This document shows positions 45,835-54,265 of a DNA stretch of 64,000 nt, piece after piece. A model generated the notes under the pieces. The model was given only the letters and a program-made list of their open reading frames with translations, searched no databases and was not told the origin of the DNA. Source of the DNA: Affinundibacterium flavidum (GTDB taxonomy: Bacteria; Pseudomonadota; Gammaproteobacteria; Burkholderiales; Burkholderiaceae_D); the NCBI RefSeq assembly GCF_014284175.1, contig NZ_JACOGA010000023.1:1-64000 (forward strand). Reading direction: 5' to 3'. How positions within the stretch are numbered: the stretch's first letter is position 1; each line of letters starts with the position of its first letter. Made by a program: the position numbers and the translations under genes.

Positions 45835-46440
45835 TTAGCTTGAAACTGCGGAAGGGGTGCGTTTAAGTTTGAATTCCAGATTCGCCTTCACACCTGCCCA
45901 TTCATGCTTGAGTATGCTGTACACCACAGTATCGCGTACCCGTCCATCCGGCAAAATCATGTGGCTGCGCAATACACCATCACGTTTAGCGCCTAGGCGT
46001 TCTATGGCTTTTTGTGAGCGTTGATTAAACCAGTCTGTGCGAAATTCCACTGCGTTGCAGTCTAGTGTTTCAAAGGCATGTGTTAATAATAAAAGTTTGC
46101 ATTCAGTATTGATGGCACTGCGTTGATACGACTGTGCGTACCAGGTGTAACCAATTTCTAAACGTTTGTTAGTGCTATCAATGTTGCAATAGCGTGTCGC
46201 ACCGATTACCTTGTTTTGAATCCGATCAAATACGGTGAAGGGCTGCGCCAGACCTTTGTCACGTTGCTCGTTTGCGGTTTTGAACCAGGTCGCCAGATTT
46301 TCGGGCGAAGGCACCGAAGTGAAGAATAATTCCCACAGGCGCCCATCGTTGGCGGCTGCCTGTAAGTCGCTCAGATGATCTTGCAAGAGCGGAGTAAGTC
46401 TGGCGTGTTGACCTGTAAGTGTGATGTTGCCTTGTGACAT
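45835..46440 (-). CDS. GNAT acetyltransferase, RimJ/RimL-like
   Basis: 201 residues. Starts ITLTGQHARLTPLLQDHLSD as in ribosomal-protein and similar N-acetyltransferases; the acetyl-CoA part is around VIGATRYCNIDS and LEIGYTWYAQSYQRSA (about residues 93-127). It probably acetylates an N-terminus or small amine; the substrate is unknown. It lies 24 bp upstream of the VWA gene on the same strand, so both may be co-transcribed. Confidence 0.82.
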   Translation of the reverse strand: MSQGNITLTGQHARLTPLLQDHLSDLQAAANDGRLWELFFTSVPSPENLATWFKTANEQRDKGLAQPFTVFDRIQNKVIGATRYCNIDSTNKRLEIGYTWYAQSYQRSAINTECKLLLLTHAFETLDCNAVEFRTDWFNQRSQKAIERLGAKRDGVLRSHMILPDGRVRDTVVYSILKHEWAGVKANLEFKLKRTPSAVSS

Positions 46441-46586
46441 GGCGATTCCTATCGAATGCTTGGTTGCGTCAAGCTTAAGCGCTTATTGTAATGCTTTAGA
46501 GGGCGTAGCAAACTGGTGGTAGGCTTCGGATTATTGTTGATTTTGCAGCCTTGTGACGCTTGCTGCTAATAAAAGCAAGAAGCGGC

Positions 46587-46615
46587 TTGCGCATGGTTTT
46601 AAAACCAGTTATACT
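46587..46615 (+). promoter_or_regulatory. rpsT promoter
   Basis: TTGCGC (46587-46592), exactly 17 bp, then TATACT (46610-46615). It gives a leader of roughly 80 bases before the rpsT ATG. Confidence 0.6.
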
Positions 46616-46703
46616 GCAAAGCTGTACAGAATTTTGCGGCGCGGCCATGTAGGTAGGAACTTACATCTTGAACCCGTCGCGTTGACCACGTTTAGGAAAT
46701 CTC

Positions 46704-46967
46704 ATGGCAAATACCGCACAAGCACGCAAACGTGCTCGTCAAGCAGTTAAACAAAATGCACACAACTCTAGTCAGCGTTCGACTTTGCGTACAGCGATCA
46801 AAGCTGTTCGTAAGGCAATCGAAGCTGGTGATAAAGCTGCTGCTGCAGTGATCTTTCAGAACTCTGTTTCTACGATCGATCGTATTGCTGACAAAAAAAT
46901 CATCCACAAAAACAAAGCAGCTCGCCATAAGAGTCGTTTAGCTTCTGCTTTGAAAGCATTGGCTTAA
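46704..46967 (+). CDS. rpsT: 30S ribosomal protein S20
   Basis: An 87-residue basic protein beginning MANTAQARKRARQAVKQNAH, the S20 signature, ending in SRLASALKALA. It binds 16S rRNA early in small-subunit assembly. RBS AGGAAA precedes the ATG. It is transcribed alone, with a promoter at 46587 and a terminator at 47054. Confidence 0.98.
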   Translation: MANTAQARKRARQAVKQNAHNSSQRSTLRTAIKAVRKAIEAGDKAAAAVIFQNSVSTIDRIADKKIIHKNKAARHKSRLASALKALA

Positions 46968-47053
46968 TTGTTTTTGCTTTGCGCTGACTTGGTCGGCGCA
47001 AACGTAGTAAATAAGCTGCCTACCTGTATATCTCGTAGTCAACTTACGACATA

Positions 47054-47082
47054 AAAAACCGCAATTTTTATTGCGGTTTTTG
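47054..47082. terminator. Intrinsic terminator, bidirectional
   Basis: AAAAACCGCAAT pairs with ATTGCGGTTTTT. It lies between the convergent rpsT and DUF192 genes. Confidence 0.88.
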
Positions 47083-47137
47083 TCTTTTCTAAAGCCTTAG
47101 ATTTTGTTCTTGTGTGCAAGAATTTGAAGGTCTTTAC

Positions 47138-47635
47138 TTATTGCGCGCTTTCGGCCAATGGGAGTCCTTCTACTTCTTGCCCGACCATGATCTGACGTTG
47201 ACTGTACCAGCCAGCATTCATTTCTAAAGCATATCGCGCTTTGCTTTTTGCGCAGGTGGTTTGCTCGTTATTGGCTTGCATTTCTTCAATATTAATAATT
47301 TTGCCTTGCTCATCGATAAACGCGATCGATAGTGGGATCAAGGTATTTTTCATCCACATGCAGTAGTAGTCTGCGTGAGCAAACTGAAACATCATTCCCT
47401 GATTTTCAGCAAGCGACTCTCGAAACATCAAACCGCGTTGACGCTCCTCGGCACTAAGTGCCAATTCTGCTTCTAATTTTTGAGTGCCAATTTGAAACTG
47501 TTGACGCTTTAGATTCGATTCTGCGTTCGATTTTGTGTTCGATTCTGCGGCCGTAGCTAGAGTAATCATGGCGGCATCGGTGTACATTATTGCGCAAAAC
47601 AGTACAAGCAATTTTTTATGAGTAATCTTAAGCAT
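47138..47635 (-). CDS. DUF192 family exported protein
   Basis: 165 residues. An N-terminal hydrophobic stretch (about 9-30) acts as signal or anchor, then a repeat-like ESNTKSNAESN linker, then the DUF192 domain (about 52-160) with QRGLMFRESLAENQGMMFQF and CMWMKNTLIPLSIAFID. The family is small, beta-rich and widespread; no biochemical role is established. The nearest upstream gene on the strand is rluE, 83 bp away, so they may form an operon. Confidence 0.88.
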   Translation of the reverse strand: MLKITHKKLLVLFCAIMYTDAAMITLATAAESNTKSNAESNLKRQQFQIGTQKLEAELALSAEERQRGLMFRESLAENQGMMFQFAHADYYCMWMKNTLIPLSIAFIDEQGKIINIEEMQANNEQTTCAKSKARYALEMNAGWYSQRQIMVGQEVEGLPLAESAQ

Positions 47636-47718
47636 ATATAATTTTTGACTTATGGTAAAAATGGCTTGTAGTCTGACTATCTCTGTTGAAAATCGTTCAA
47701 TTTAAATGTCAACAAGCC

Positions 47719-48264
47719 CTAGCCAACAATCTCCATCGATTCACCTGGTAATAATGGGTGGCTAGCAAGGCTGTATTCACCGATGCCACTGCGGATTAAA
47801 CGCAAAGTTGGCAAGCCGACTGCGGCAGTCATACGCCTGACTTGACGATTTTTACCTTCAGATAAAATGATGCAAAGCCAACTGGTTGGAATGTTTGCTC
47901 GCTCACGTATCGGTGGATTCCGTGGCCAGATCCATTCTGGTTCTGCGATTCTTACTGCTTTGCAGGGGAGAGTAGTGAAATCACCCAAATCTAGTGGTTG
48001 TGCCAAGCGAGCTAATTGTTCAGGTGTCGCATCGCCCTCAACTTGCACTAGATAGGTTTTGGATTCTTTCCAGTTGGGATGGCTGATCTTATGCTGCAAC
48101 TTTCCATCGTCCGTTAATAACACCAAACCTTCACTGTCGGCATCAAGTCGACCCGCTGGATAGACATTCGGCGTTTTGATGTAATTGGCTAATGTTTCTC
48201 GCGTCGGATGTGATGAAAATTGACACATCACATCGAAGGGTTTGTTAAATAAGATAAGTTTCAT
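47719..48264 (-). CDS. rluE: 23S rRNA pseudouridine synthase (RluE-like)
   Basis: 181 residues. Converts a uridine of rRNA to pseudouridine. The catalytic Asp lies in YPAGRLDADSEGLVLLTDDG (about residues 35-54), and the second conserved segment LSEGKNRQVRRMTAAVGLPT is near 133-152. The short form without an S4 domain fits RluE, which modifies position 2457 in E. coli 23S rRNA. It is divergent from icd, as is common in this lineage as far as I recall. Confidence 0.87.
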   Translation of the reverse strand: MKLILFNKPFDVMCQFSSHPTRETLANYIKTPNVYPAGRLDADSEGLVLLTDDGKLQHKISHPNWKESKTYLVQVEGDATPEQLARLAQPLDLGDFTTLPCKAVRIAEPEWIWPRNPPIRERANIPTSWLCIILSEGKNRQVRRMTAAVGLPTLRLIRSGIGEYSLASHPLLPGESMEIVG

Positions 48265-48541
48265 TGATCTAATCGGTAAAACCGTAAAAATGCGCGTTAA
48301 AAGAGCGCGAAAAGTGGGATCGCGAGTGTCGCAAAATTATGGCATCAAGTAAAATAGTAGTGCATAATACGAAATGGTGGTCTTCTGTCTTATATAAGAG
48401 TTTGCGCGTTTGATGTTGTAGTGATGTTGTTGTCGCGTGAATTTTGTATCTGGCATTGAGACATGTTAACAGTAAAGCGCGATTCTATAATTTACAGAAT
48501 GCTAGTGTAGCGCTTGATCGCACGTATCCACGGAGAAAACG

Positions 48542-49795
48542 ATGTATCAACATATTAAAGTGCCTGCAGAAGGTCAAAAAATTACCGTCAATGCAGACTT
48601 CTCATTGAATGTTCCTGAAAATCCAATCATTCCTTACATCGAGGGTGATGGTACTGGTGTTGATATCAGCCCAGTCATGATCAAGGTTGTTGATGCAGCG
48701 GTAGCAAAAGCTTACGGCGGCAAGCGCAAAATCAGCTGGATGGAAATCTATGCTGGTGAAAAATCCACCAAAGTATACGGCCCAGACGTCTGGTTGCCAG
48801 AAGAAACTTTAGGTGCGTTGAAAGACTACGTCGTTTCTATCAAAGGTCCTTTGACTACGCCAGTAGGCGGCGGTATCCGCTCTTTGAACGTGGCTTTACG
48901 TCAAGAGTTGGATCTGTATGTTTGCTTGCGTCCAGTACGTTATTTCAAAGGCGTGCCTTCACCAGTGCGTGAGCCTGAAAAAACTGACATGGTCATCTTC
49001 CGTGAAAACTCAGAAGACATCTATGCAGGTATCGAATTTGCACAAGGCTCTGAACAAGTTAAAAAACTGATCAAGTTCTTGCAAGACGAAATGGGCGTGA
49101 AGAAAATCCGCTTCCCAGAAACTTCAGGTATTGGCGTGAAACCAGTATCTATCGAAGGTACAGAGCGTTTGGTACGTAAAGCGATTCAATACGCGATCGA
49201 CAATGACAAGCCATCTGTGACTATCGTTCACAAAGGTAACATCATGAAGTACACCGAAGGTGGCTTCCGTGATTGGGCATACGCTTTGGCACAAAAAGAA
49301 TTCGGCGCAGAATTGATCGATGGCGGTCCATGGTGCAAATTCAAGAATCCAAAAACAGGTAAAGACATTATCGTTAAGGATTCCATCGCTGATGCATTCT
49401 TGCAGCAAATCTTGTTGCGTCCAGCAGAATACAGCGTTATCGCGACATTGAACTTGAACGGTGATTACATTTCTGATGCATTGGCAGCGCAAGTTGGCGG
49501 TATCGGTATTGCTCCAGGTGCAAACTTGTCGAACTCTATCGCCATGTTTGAAGCAACGCACGGCACAGCACCGAAGTACGCTGGCAAAGATTACGTGAAC
49601 CCAGGTTCTTTGATCTTGTCCGCAGAAATGATGTTGCGTCACATGGGCTGGTTGGAAGCGGCAGATCTGTTGATTTCTGCAACAGAACGTGCGATCACAG
49701 CGAAGAAAGTCACTTATGACTTCGCCCGCTTGATGGAAGGTGCTACACAAGTGTCTTGCTCAGGCTTCGGAGACGTAATGATAGAGAATATGTAA
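48542..49795 (+). CDS. icd: NADP-dependent isocitrate dehydrogenase
   Basis: 417 residues, TCA-cycle enzyme making 2-oxoglutarate, CO2 and NADPH. Motifs: IPYIEGDGTGVDISP (residues 30-44), the substrate loop GGGIRSLNVALRQ with S114 (equivalent of the Ser phosphorylated in E. coli), and IFRENSEDIYAG near 152-163. The later FEATHGTAPKYAG segment is the cofactor-binding loop. RBS GGAGAAAACG precedes the ATG; a perfect TATAAT box is at 48486-48491, though no good -35 was found. A repeat element lies between the gene and its terminator at 49956. Confidence 0.97.
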   Translation: MYQHIKVPAEGQKITVNADFSLNVPENPIIPYIEGDGTGVDISPVMIKVVDAAVAKAYGGKRKISWMEIYAGEKSTKVYGPDVWLPEETLGALKDYVVSIKGPLTTPVGGGIRSLNVALRQELDLYVCLRPVRYFKGVPSPVREPEKTDMVIFRENSEDIYAGIEFAQGSEQVKKLIKFLQDEMGVKKIRFPETSGIGVKPVSIEGTERLVRKAIQYAIDNDKPSVTIVHKGNIMKYTEGGFRDWAYALAQKEFGAELIDGGPWCKFKNPKTGKDIIVKDSIADAFLQQILLRPAEYSVIATLNLNGDYISDALAAQVGGIGIAPGANLSNSIAMFEATHGTAPKYAGKDYVNPGSLILSAEMMLRHMGWLEAADLLISATERAITAKKVTYDFARLMEGATQVSCSGFGDVMIENM

Positions 49796-49817
49796 TTTTT
49801 TAAGCGTCGTTAAATCC

Positions 49818-49914
49818 AATTCTAGGGCGCATCGCGTTGTAGGTGTTGAAACTGCGATCCTCACAATACTCGTGTATTGCTGCGGGAAGCGCCTAGCGCT
49901 GCATCCCTATAATT
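49818..49914. repeat. CAATAC-NNNN-GTATTG hairpin element, copy B
   Basis: Inverted ends AATTCTAGGG and CCCTATAATT surround a core CAATACTCGTGTATTG. Read on the minus strand, its segments GATGCAG, AGGCGC, CCGCAGCAATAC, GTATTGTGAGGAT and ATGCGCC align in order with copy A at 42286-42413. The loops differ while the stems stay paired. Confidence 0.75.
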
Positions 49915-49955
49915 GAATTTTCCGAAGCATAAAAGTGCCGTTGAGTATTGATGTG

Positions 49956-49984
49956 AAAAAGCCGACTTCGTGTCGGCTTTTTTG
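49956..49984 (+). terminator. Intrinsic terminator after icd
   Basis: AAAAAGCCGACTTCGTGTCG is a stem-loop GCCGAC/GTCGGC closed by a short loop and followed by a T-run. Confidence 0.85.
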
Positions 49985-49991
49985 TTTGTTA

Positions 49992-50030
49992 CCCCTCGCC
50001 CGCAAGCGGGAGAGGGGCTAGGGGTGAGGG
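49992..50030. repeat. REP-like palindrome, copy 2
   Basis: CCCCTCGCCCGC/GCGGGAGAGGGG (one mismatch, AA loop) followed by CTAGGGGTGAGGG. It is the reverse complement counterpart of the element at 246-282. Confidence 0.75.
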
Positions 50031-50175
50031 CGGCTCAGTAAACCTTGCATGCGCTGGAAGAACCATAACGCAAAGGAAAGCATTCAGCCTGTGGTAGCGG
50101 CGAACGTAGTCAAAAAAATAATAAAATGTCATTTTCTTCGAAGTAAATTTAAAATACGACCAATCGATTCACCAG

Positions 50176-50511
50176 TTAAATTTTGCTATTCAGTAGTTTT
50201 CGACGGGCACGCAGACTGTGAGCGCTCCACATTAGCAATGCTGGAAATAGCGGCAATAGGCCAAATCCCAGAACACTGACAAAAATATTATTTTCCAATG
50301 CGATAGGCAAAACGCCAAAGAAATAAATTGCAAACGTTAGGCTAGCAAATAGAGTAAATACAAAAAACCAGAGAGTTCGATTTCCAGAACCAGCTACCGC
50401 GAGACAAATACCGAGTGCAAGAACCGGTACTCCACCTAAGCGCCAAAATAAAAAGTTCGCCAACAACACGAAAATGAGTACTCCAATACCCTTAAAAATA
50501 CGCACGATCAA
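50176..50511 (-). CDS. Small membrane protein, unknown
   Basis: 111 residues with about three or four membrane segments: FKGIGVLIFVLLANFLFWRL, VPVLALGICLAVAG, LWFFVFTLFASLTFAIYFF and SVLGFGLLPLFPALLMW, then a basic tail with RARRKLL. No known motif, so no function is given. It follows the cold-shock gene on the same strand but is separated from it by a terminator. Confidence 0.55.
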   Translation of the reverse strand: MIVRIFKGIGVLIFVLLANFLFWRLGGVPVLALGICLAVAGSGNRTLWFFVFTLFASLTFAIYFFGVLPIALENNIFVSVLGFGLLPLFPALLMWSAHSLRARRKLLNSKI

Positions 50512-50550
50512 GCCACCAATTTTCTATATCTAACATTAAATTACGCCCAC

Positions 50551-50578
50551 AAAAAAACCCGCCGCAGCGGGTTTTTTT
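50551..50578 (-). terminator. Intrinsic terminator after the cold-shock gene
   Basis: AAAAAAACCCGC and GCGGGTTTTTTT form a stem with A and T tracts on both sides, so it works in either direction. It ends the minus-strand cold-shock gene. Confidence 0.88.
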
Positions 50579-50597
50579 AAAACATGACAAAATCGGA

Positions 50598-50801
50598 TTA
50601 AGGATTTTGGATGTTAGAAGCTTGCTTGCCTTTTGGACCCTGTGTTACCTCGAACTGAACTTTTTGACCTTCTTTCAAAGTCTTGAAGCCATTCATTTGG
50701 ATCGCGGAGAAGTGGGCGAACAAATCCTCACCGCCATCATCAGGAGTGATAAAACCAAAGCCCTTGGAGTCATTGAACCATTTTACGGTACCTGTTGCCA
50801 T
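50598..50801 (-). CDS. cspA: Cold-shock domain protein
   Basis: 67 residues. An OB-fold nucleic-acid chaperone with RNP motifs KGFGFI (residues 13-18) and DLFAHF (26-31), beginning MATGTVKWFNDSKGFGFITP. It unwinds RNA structure in the cytoplasm. The leader upstream is long, as in cold-regulated csp genes. The neighbourhood csp-clpS-clpA, with clpS divergent, is common in betaproteobacteria. The cspA name marks the family rather than a proven cold response. Confidence 0.95.
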   Translation of the reverse strand: MATGTVKWFNDSKGFGFITPDDGGEDLFAHFSAIQMNGFKTLKEGQKVQFEVTQGPKGKQASNIQNP

Positions 50802-51265
50802 AATACATCTTTCAAATATAAACTAATCACACGAGCCGAAAAAGCAAGAAAACTCTATAAAGCTACCTTTCTTAACCTGCCCACTTCATATTGATAATAA
50901 GAACTGAAGAACAGAACTGAAGTTACATATCAATAAATATCATTCTTGGCGGAAAAAAAACTAAAGTCAAGAAAATTAGCTTGTCCTAGTAGTATTGTTG
51001 TTTTTTTACGTGAAAAGTGTTGCTCTTGATCTGAGTCGAATGATCTCCATCTATGTACTCAATTACCGAGCATCATTAAATGGTAAAAAGTTGGATCGCG
51101 AGCTTAGTAAGGAAAAATTCATTTCTGTTTGCGATATTGTTTCGTCAAATTGTTAAATTTTTGCATGTCTCTGCAGAAATTCGCTCAGCACCTTACAATG
51201 AACAGAAGCACTTTTATTTGTCTAATGATTGACTTCGACTATCATCAAGGTACTAGAATAGACGT
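50802..51265. other. Divergent control region between csp and clpS
   Basis: A 464-bp AT-rich gap with no gene. The left part carries a candidate csp promoter at 50942-50970. The right part should hold the clpS promoter, but no convincing box pair was found there. Confidence 0.55.
50942..50970 (-). promoter_or_regulatory. Candidate csp promoter
   Basis: On the minus strand TTGACT (50970-50965), 17 bp, then AAGAAT (50947-50942). Transcription from here would give a leader of about 130 bases, like known cold-shock mRNAs. Confidence 0.5.
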
Positions 51266-51574
51266 ATGGGAATAAAGCATGAAAATAATACGGTACTCGA
51301 GAAACAGGCGCAGAAACTAAAACCGCCATCGATGTATCAGGTTGTGCTACTAAATGATGATTACACACCTATGGAATTTGTGGTGGCAGTGATTCAAGAG
51401 CACTTTAATAAAGATAGAGAAACCGCAATGCAGATTATGTTGAAAGTGCATGTCGAAGGGCGTGGAGTTTGCGGTGTATATACGAAAGATGTCGCGTTGA
51501 CAAAGGTCGAGCTGGTTTTAACACACGCTAAGCATGCGGGTCATCCGCTGCAATGTGTGATGGAGGAAGTATGA
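51266..51574 (+). CDS. clpS: ClpS adaptor protein
   Basis: 102 residues. Delivers N-degron substrates to ClpAP. The core PSMYQVVLLNDDYTPMEFVV (about residues 22-41) contains the N-end-binding residues including the Asn-Asp pair, and HVEGRGVCGVYTKDVA is the second conserved block. Its stop overlaps the clpA ATG by four bases (ATGA), so the two are translated together. Confidence 0.96.
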   Translation: MGIKHENNTVLEKQAQKLKPPSMYQVVLLNDDYTPMEFVVAVIQEHFNKDRETAMQIMLKVHVEGRGVCGVYTKDVALTKVELVLTHAKHAGHPLQCVMEEV

Positions 51575-53871
51575 TTGCGCAAGAATTAGAAGTCAGTTTG
51601 CATATGGCCTTTGTGGAGGCACGGCAAGCTCGTTATGAATTCATTACGGTCGAGCACTTGTTACTCGCGTTGCTGGATAATCCATCAGCAGCCGAAGTGA
51701 TGCGTGCCTGCGCGGTGAATATTGAAGACTTGCGTAAAACCCTATCAAATTTCATTGCCGATAATACGCCTACGGTACAAGGCACGGGTGAGGTTGATAC
51801 GCAACCGACGTTGGGTTTTCAACGCGTGATTCAACGTGCAATCATGCATGTACAGTCGGCATCCAATGGCAAGAAAGAAGTGACAGGTGCAAACGTGCTG
51901 GTCGCGATCTTCGGTGAAAAAGATTCGCATGCTGTGTACTACCTGCATCAGCAGGGCGTAACACGTCTCGATGTGGTGAATTTCATTTCCCATGGCGTGC
52001 GTAAAGATAATCACAATGAGCCACAAAAATCACCAGAAGGTGCGGAAGATGCACAAGGTGATGCGCAAGCCAAAGAAAATCCGCTCGAACAATTTACGCA
52101 GAATTTGAACAAAGCTGCCGCGGAAGGCAAGATTGATCCTCTGATCGGTCGCGATAGCGAAGTTGAGCGCGTGATTCAAATCTTGTGCCGTCGTCGTAAG
52201 AACAACCCTTTGTTGGTCGGTGAAGCGGGCGTCGGTAAGACCGCGATTGCGGAAGGCTTAGCATGGCGCATCACACAAAACGATGTGCCGGATATTTTGA
52301 GTCAGGCAATTGTGTATTCGCTCGACATGGGCGCTTTGCTCGCTGGCACCAAGTATCGTGGTGATTTTGAATTGCGCTTGAAAGGTGTCTTGAAACAACT
52401 AAAAGAAGCGCCAGACGCGATTTTATTCATCGACGAAATTCACACCATCATCGGTGCAGGCTCTGCTTCTGGTGGAACTATGGATGCGTCGAATTTGTTG
52501 AAGCCAGCTTTATCGAATGGCCAGTTGAAGTGCATAGGTGCGACGACATACACAGAATATCGTGGTGTGTTCGAAAAAGATCACGCACTCGCTCGTCGTT
52601 TCCAAAAAGTGGATGTGAATGAGCCAACGGTTGAGCAAACTGTGCAGATTTTGCGTGGTTTGAAATCGAAGTTTGAAGAGCATCACAATGTGAAATATTC
52701 TGCAGCCGCTTTAACAACAGCAGCGGAATTGTCAGCGCGTTTCCTGAATGATAGGCATTTGCCGGACAAGGCAATTGACGTCATTGATGAAGCTGGTGCC
52801 GCGCAAAGAATCTTGCCGAAGTCCAAGCAAAAGAAAACTATTGGTAAAGCAGATATCGAAGACATTATTTCTAAGATCGCTCGTATTCCGCCGCAAACCG
52901 TCAATCAAGACGACCGCAGTAAATTGCAGACGATTGATCGCGATTTGAAAAATGTGGTGTTCGGTCAAGATCCTGCAATTGAAGCATTGGCGTCTGCGAT
53001 TAAGATGTCACGTGCTGGTCTGGGCAAAACGGATAAACCTATCGGTTCATTCTTGTTCTCAGGTCCTACAGGTGTCGGCAAGACCGAAGTGGCAAAACAA
53101 CTTGCGTTTACTTTGGGCATAGAGTTGATCCGCTTTGACATGTCCGAGTACATGGAACGCCATGCAGTTAGTCGCTTGATCGGTGCGCCACCGGGTTACG
53201 TGGGCTTTGATCAAGGTGGTTTGTTGACTGAAGCAATTACCAAGAAACCGCATGCCGTTTTGTTGCTCGATGAAATTGAAAAAGCACATCCCGACGTTTT
53301 TAATATCTTGTTGCAGGTCATGGATCATGGCACGTTGACGGACAATAATGGACGCAAAGCGGATTTCCGTAATGTGATCATTATCATGACGACCAATGCC
53401 GGCGCAGAAAGTTTGCAAAAAGCCTCGATAGGCTTTAGTAATAGCAAACAAGCTGGTGATGAAATGGCGGATATTAAGCGTATGTTTACGCCTGAGTTCC
53501 GCAATCGTTTGGATTCGATAATCAGCTTCCGTTCTTTGGACGAAGAAATTATCCTGCGTGTCGTAGATAAATTCTTGATGCAGTTGGAAGAACAATTGCA
53601 TGAGAAAAAAGTGGAAGCGACTTTCAGCGAACATTTACGTAAGTTCTTGGCGAAGAAAGGTTTTGATCCATTGATGGGCGCACGTCCTATGGCGCGTTTG
53701 ATTCAAGATATGATACGTAAAGCTTTGGCAGACGAATTGTTGTTTGGTCGATTGGTGAGCGGCGGACGAGTTGGTGTCGATCTTGATGATAAAGATCAGA
53801 TCAAGTTGGAATTTTCAGAAGGTGACGCACCACCTCCAGTCGCTTCGCAAGAAGTGGTTGAGGTGGAATAG
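51571..53871 (+). CDS. clpA: ClpA, ATP-dependent unfoldase of ClpAP
   Basis: About 766 residues from the ATG at 51571 overlapping the clpS stop; an upstream in-frame start at 51553 would add six residues. Layout: N domain (1-145) that receives ClpS, AAA+ module one with Walker A GEAGVGKT (217-224), AAA+ module two with Walker A GPTGVGKT (498-505). No long ClpB-type middle domain. A conserved IGFSNSK-like loop (near 619-625), in the place of the ClpP-docking loop, suggests it works with ClpP, which is not in the window. A terminator follows at 53929. Confidence 0.97.
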   Translation: MIAQELEVSLHMAFVEARQARYEFITVEHLLLALLDNPSAAEVMRACAVNIEDLRKTLSNFIADNTPTVQGTGEVDTQPTLGFQRVIQRAIMHVQSASNGKKEVTGANVLVAIFGEKDSHAVYYLHQQGVTRLDVVNFISHGVRKDNHNEPQKSPEGAEDAQGDAQAKENPLEQFTQNLNKAAAEGKIDPLIGRDSEVERVIQILCRRRKNNPLLVGEAGVGKTAIAEGLAWRITQNDVPDILSQAIVYSLDMGALLAGTKYRGDFELRLKGVLKQLKEAPDAILFIDEIHTIIGAGSASGGTMDASNLLKPALSNGQLKCIGATTYTEYRGVFEKDHALARRFQKVDVNEPTVEQTVQILRGLKSKFEEHHNVKYSAAALTTAAELSARFLNDRHLPDKAIDVIDEAGAAQRILPKSKQKKTIGKADIEDIISKIARIPPQTVNQDDRSKLQTIDRDLKNVVFGQDPAIEALASAIKMSRAGLGKTDKPIGSFLFSGPTGVGKTEVAKQLAFTLGIELIRFDMSEYMERHAVSRLIGAPPGYVGFDQGGLLTEAITKKPHAVLLLDEIEKAHPDVFNILLQVMDHGTLTDNNGRKADFRNVIIIMTTNAGAESLQKASIGFSNSKQAGDEMADIKRMFTPEFRNRLDSIISFRSLDEEIILRVVDKFLMQLEEQLHEKKVEATFSEHLRKFLAKKGFDPLMGARPMARLIQDMIRKALADELLFGRLVSGGRVGVDLDDKDQIKLEFSEGDAPPPVASQEVVEVE

Positions 53872-53928
53872 CAATACTGCAATTGCCAACACAATATATA
53901 GCAACACGGCAGTCACGCTCTAGCAAGT

Positions 53929-53959
53929 AAAACCCGGATTCACTATCCGGGTTTTTTTT
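53929..53959 (+). terminator. Intrinsic terminator after clpA
   Basis: AAACCCGGATTCACTATCCG is a stem CCCGGAT/ATCCGGG with a small loop and eight following T residues. Confidence 0.87.
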
Positions 53960-54167
53960 GTCCACGGCCATGGAGTTTTCGTAGTGGTACAAGTTAGATG
54001 AGGATAATTGATACCAGCATGAGTTTTCAAAAGTGGGCATTTAAGGATTGAAAATGAAAAATTTTTTACGTGTGATTTGAATAAAAGTGGTCTGTGTTAA
54101 CATCCTCCAGTATACTGAGCCACCATTTTTCGACCTGCATCGGGTGAAAATTGGCAGTATGCATAAG

Positions 54168-54211
54168 AATCAAAACAGAATCAAAACAGAATCACAACAG
54201 ATTCAAAACAG
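54168..54211. repeat. Four 11-bp tandem repeats
   Basis: AATCAAAACAG repeated four times (the third AATCACAACAG, the fourth ATTCAAAACAG), about 55 bp before the symporter start codon, probably inside its mRNA leader. Confidence 0.7.
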
Positions 54212-54265
54212 AAATAATAGGAATGAAAGCTCAGTGCTTTCTTTACCAATAAGGACGCAAACAAC

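Noticed and set aside
47708..47722. GTCAACAAGCCCTA next to the rluE end, resembling the same terminal repeat
   Set aside because: Two mismatches and no opposite copy were found; too weak to call.
49124..49750. A 208-codon open frame antisense to icd
   Set aside because: It is a by-product of icd codon use; the Cys and Phe-rich composition is not protein-like.
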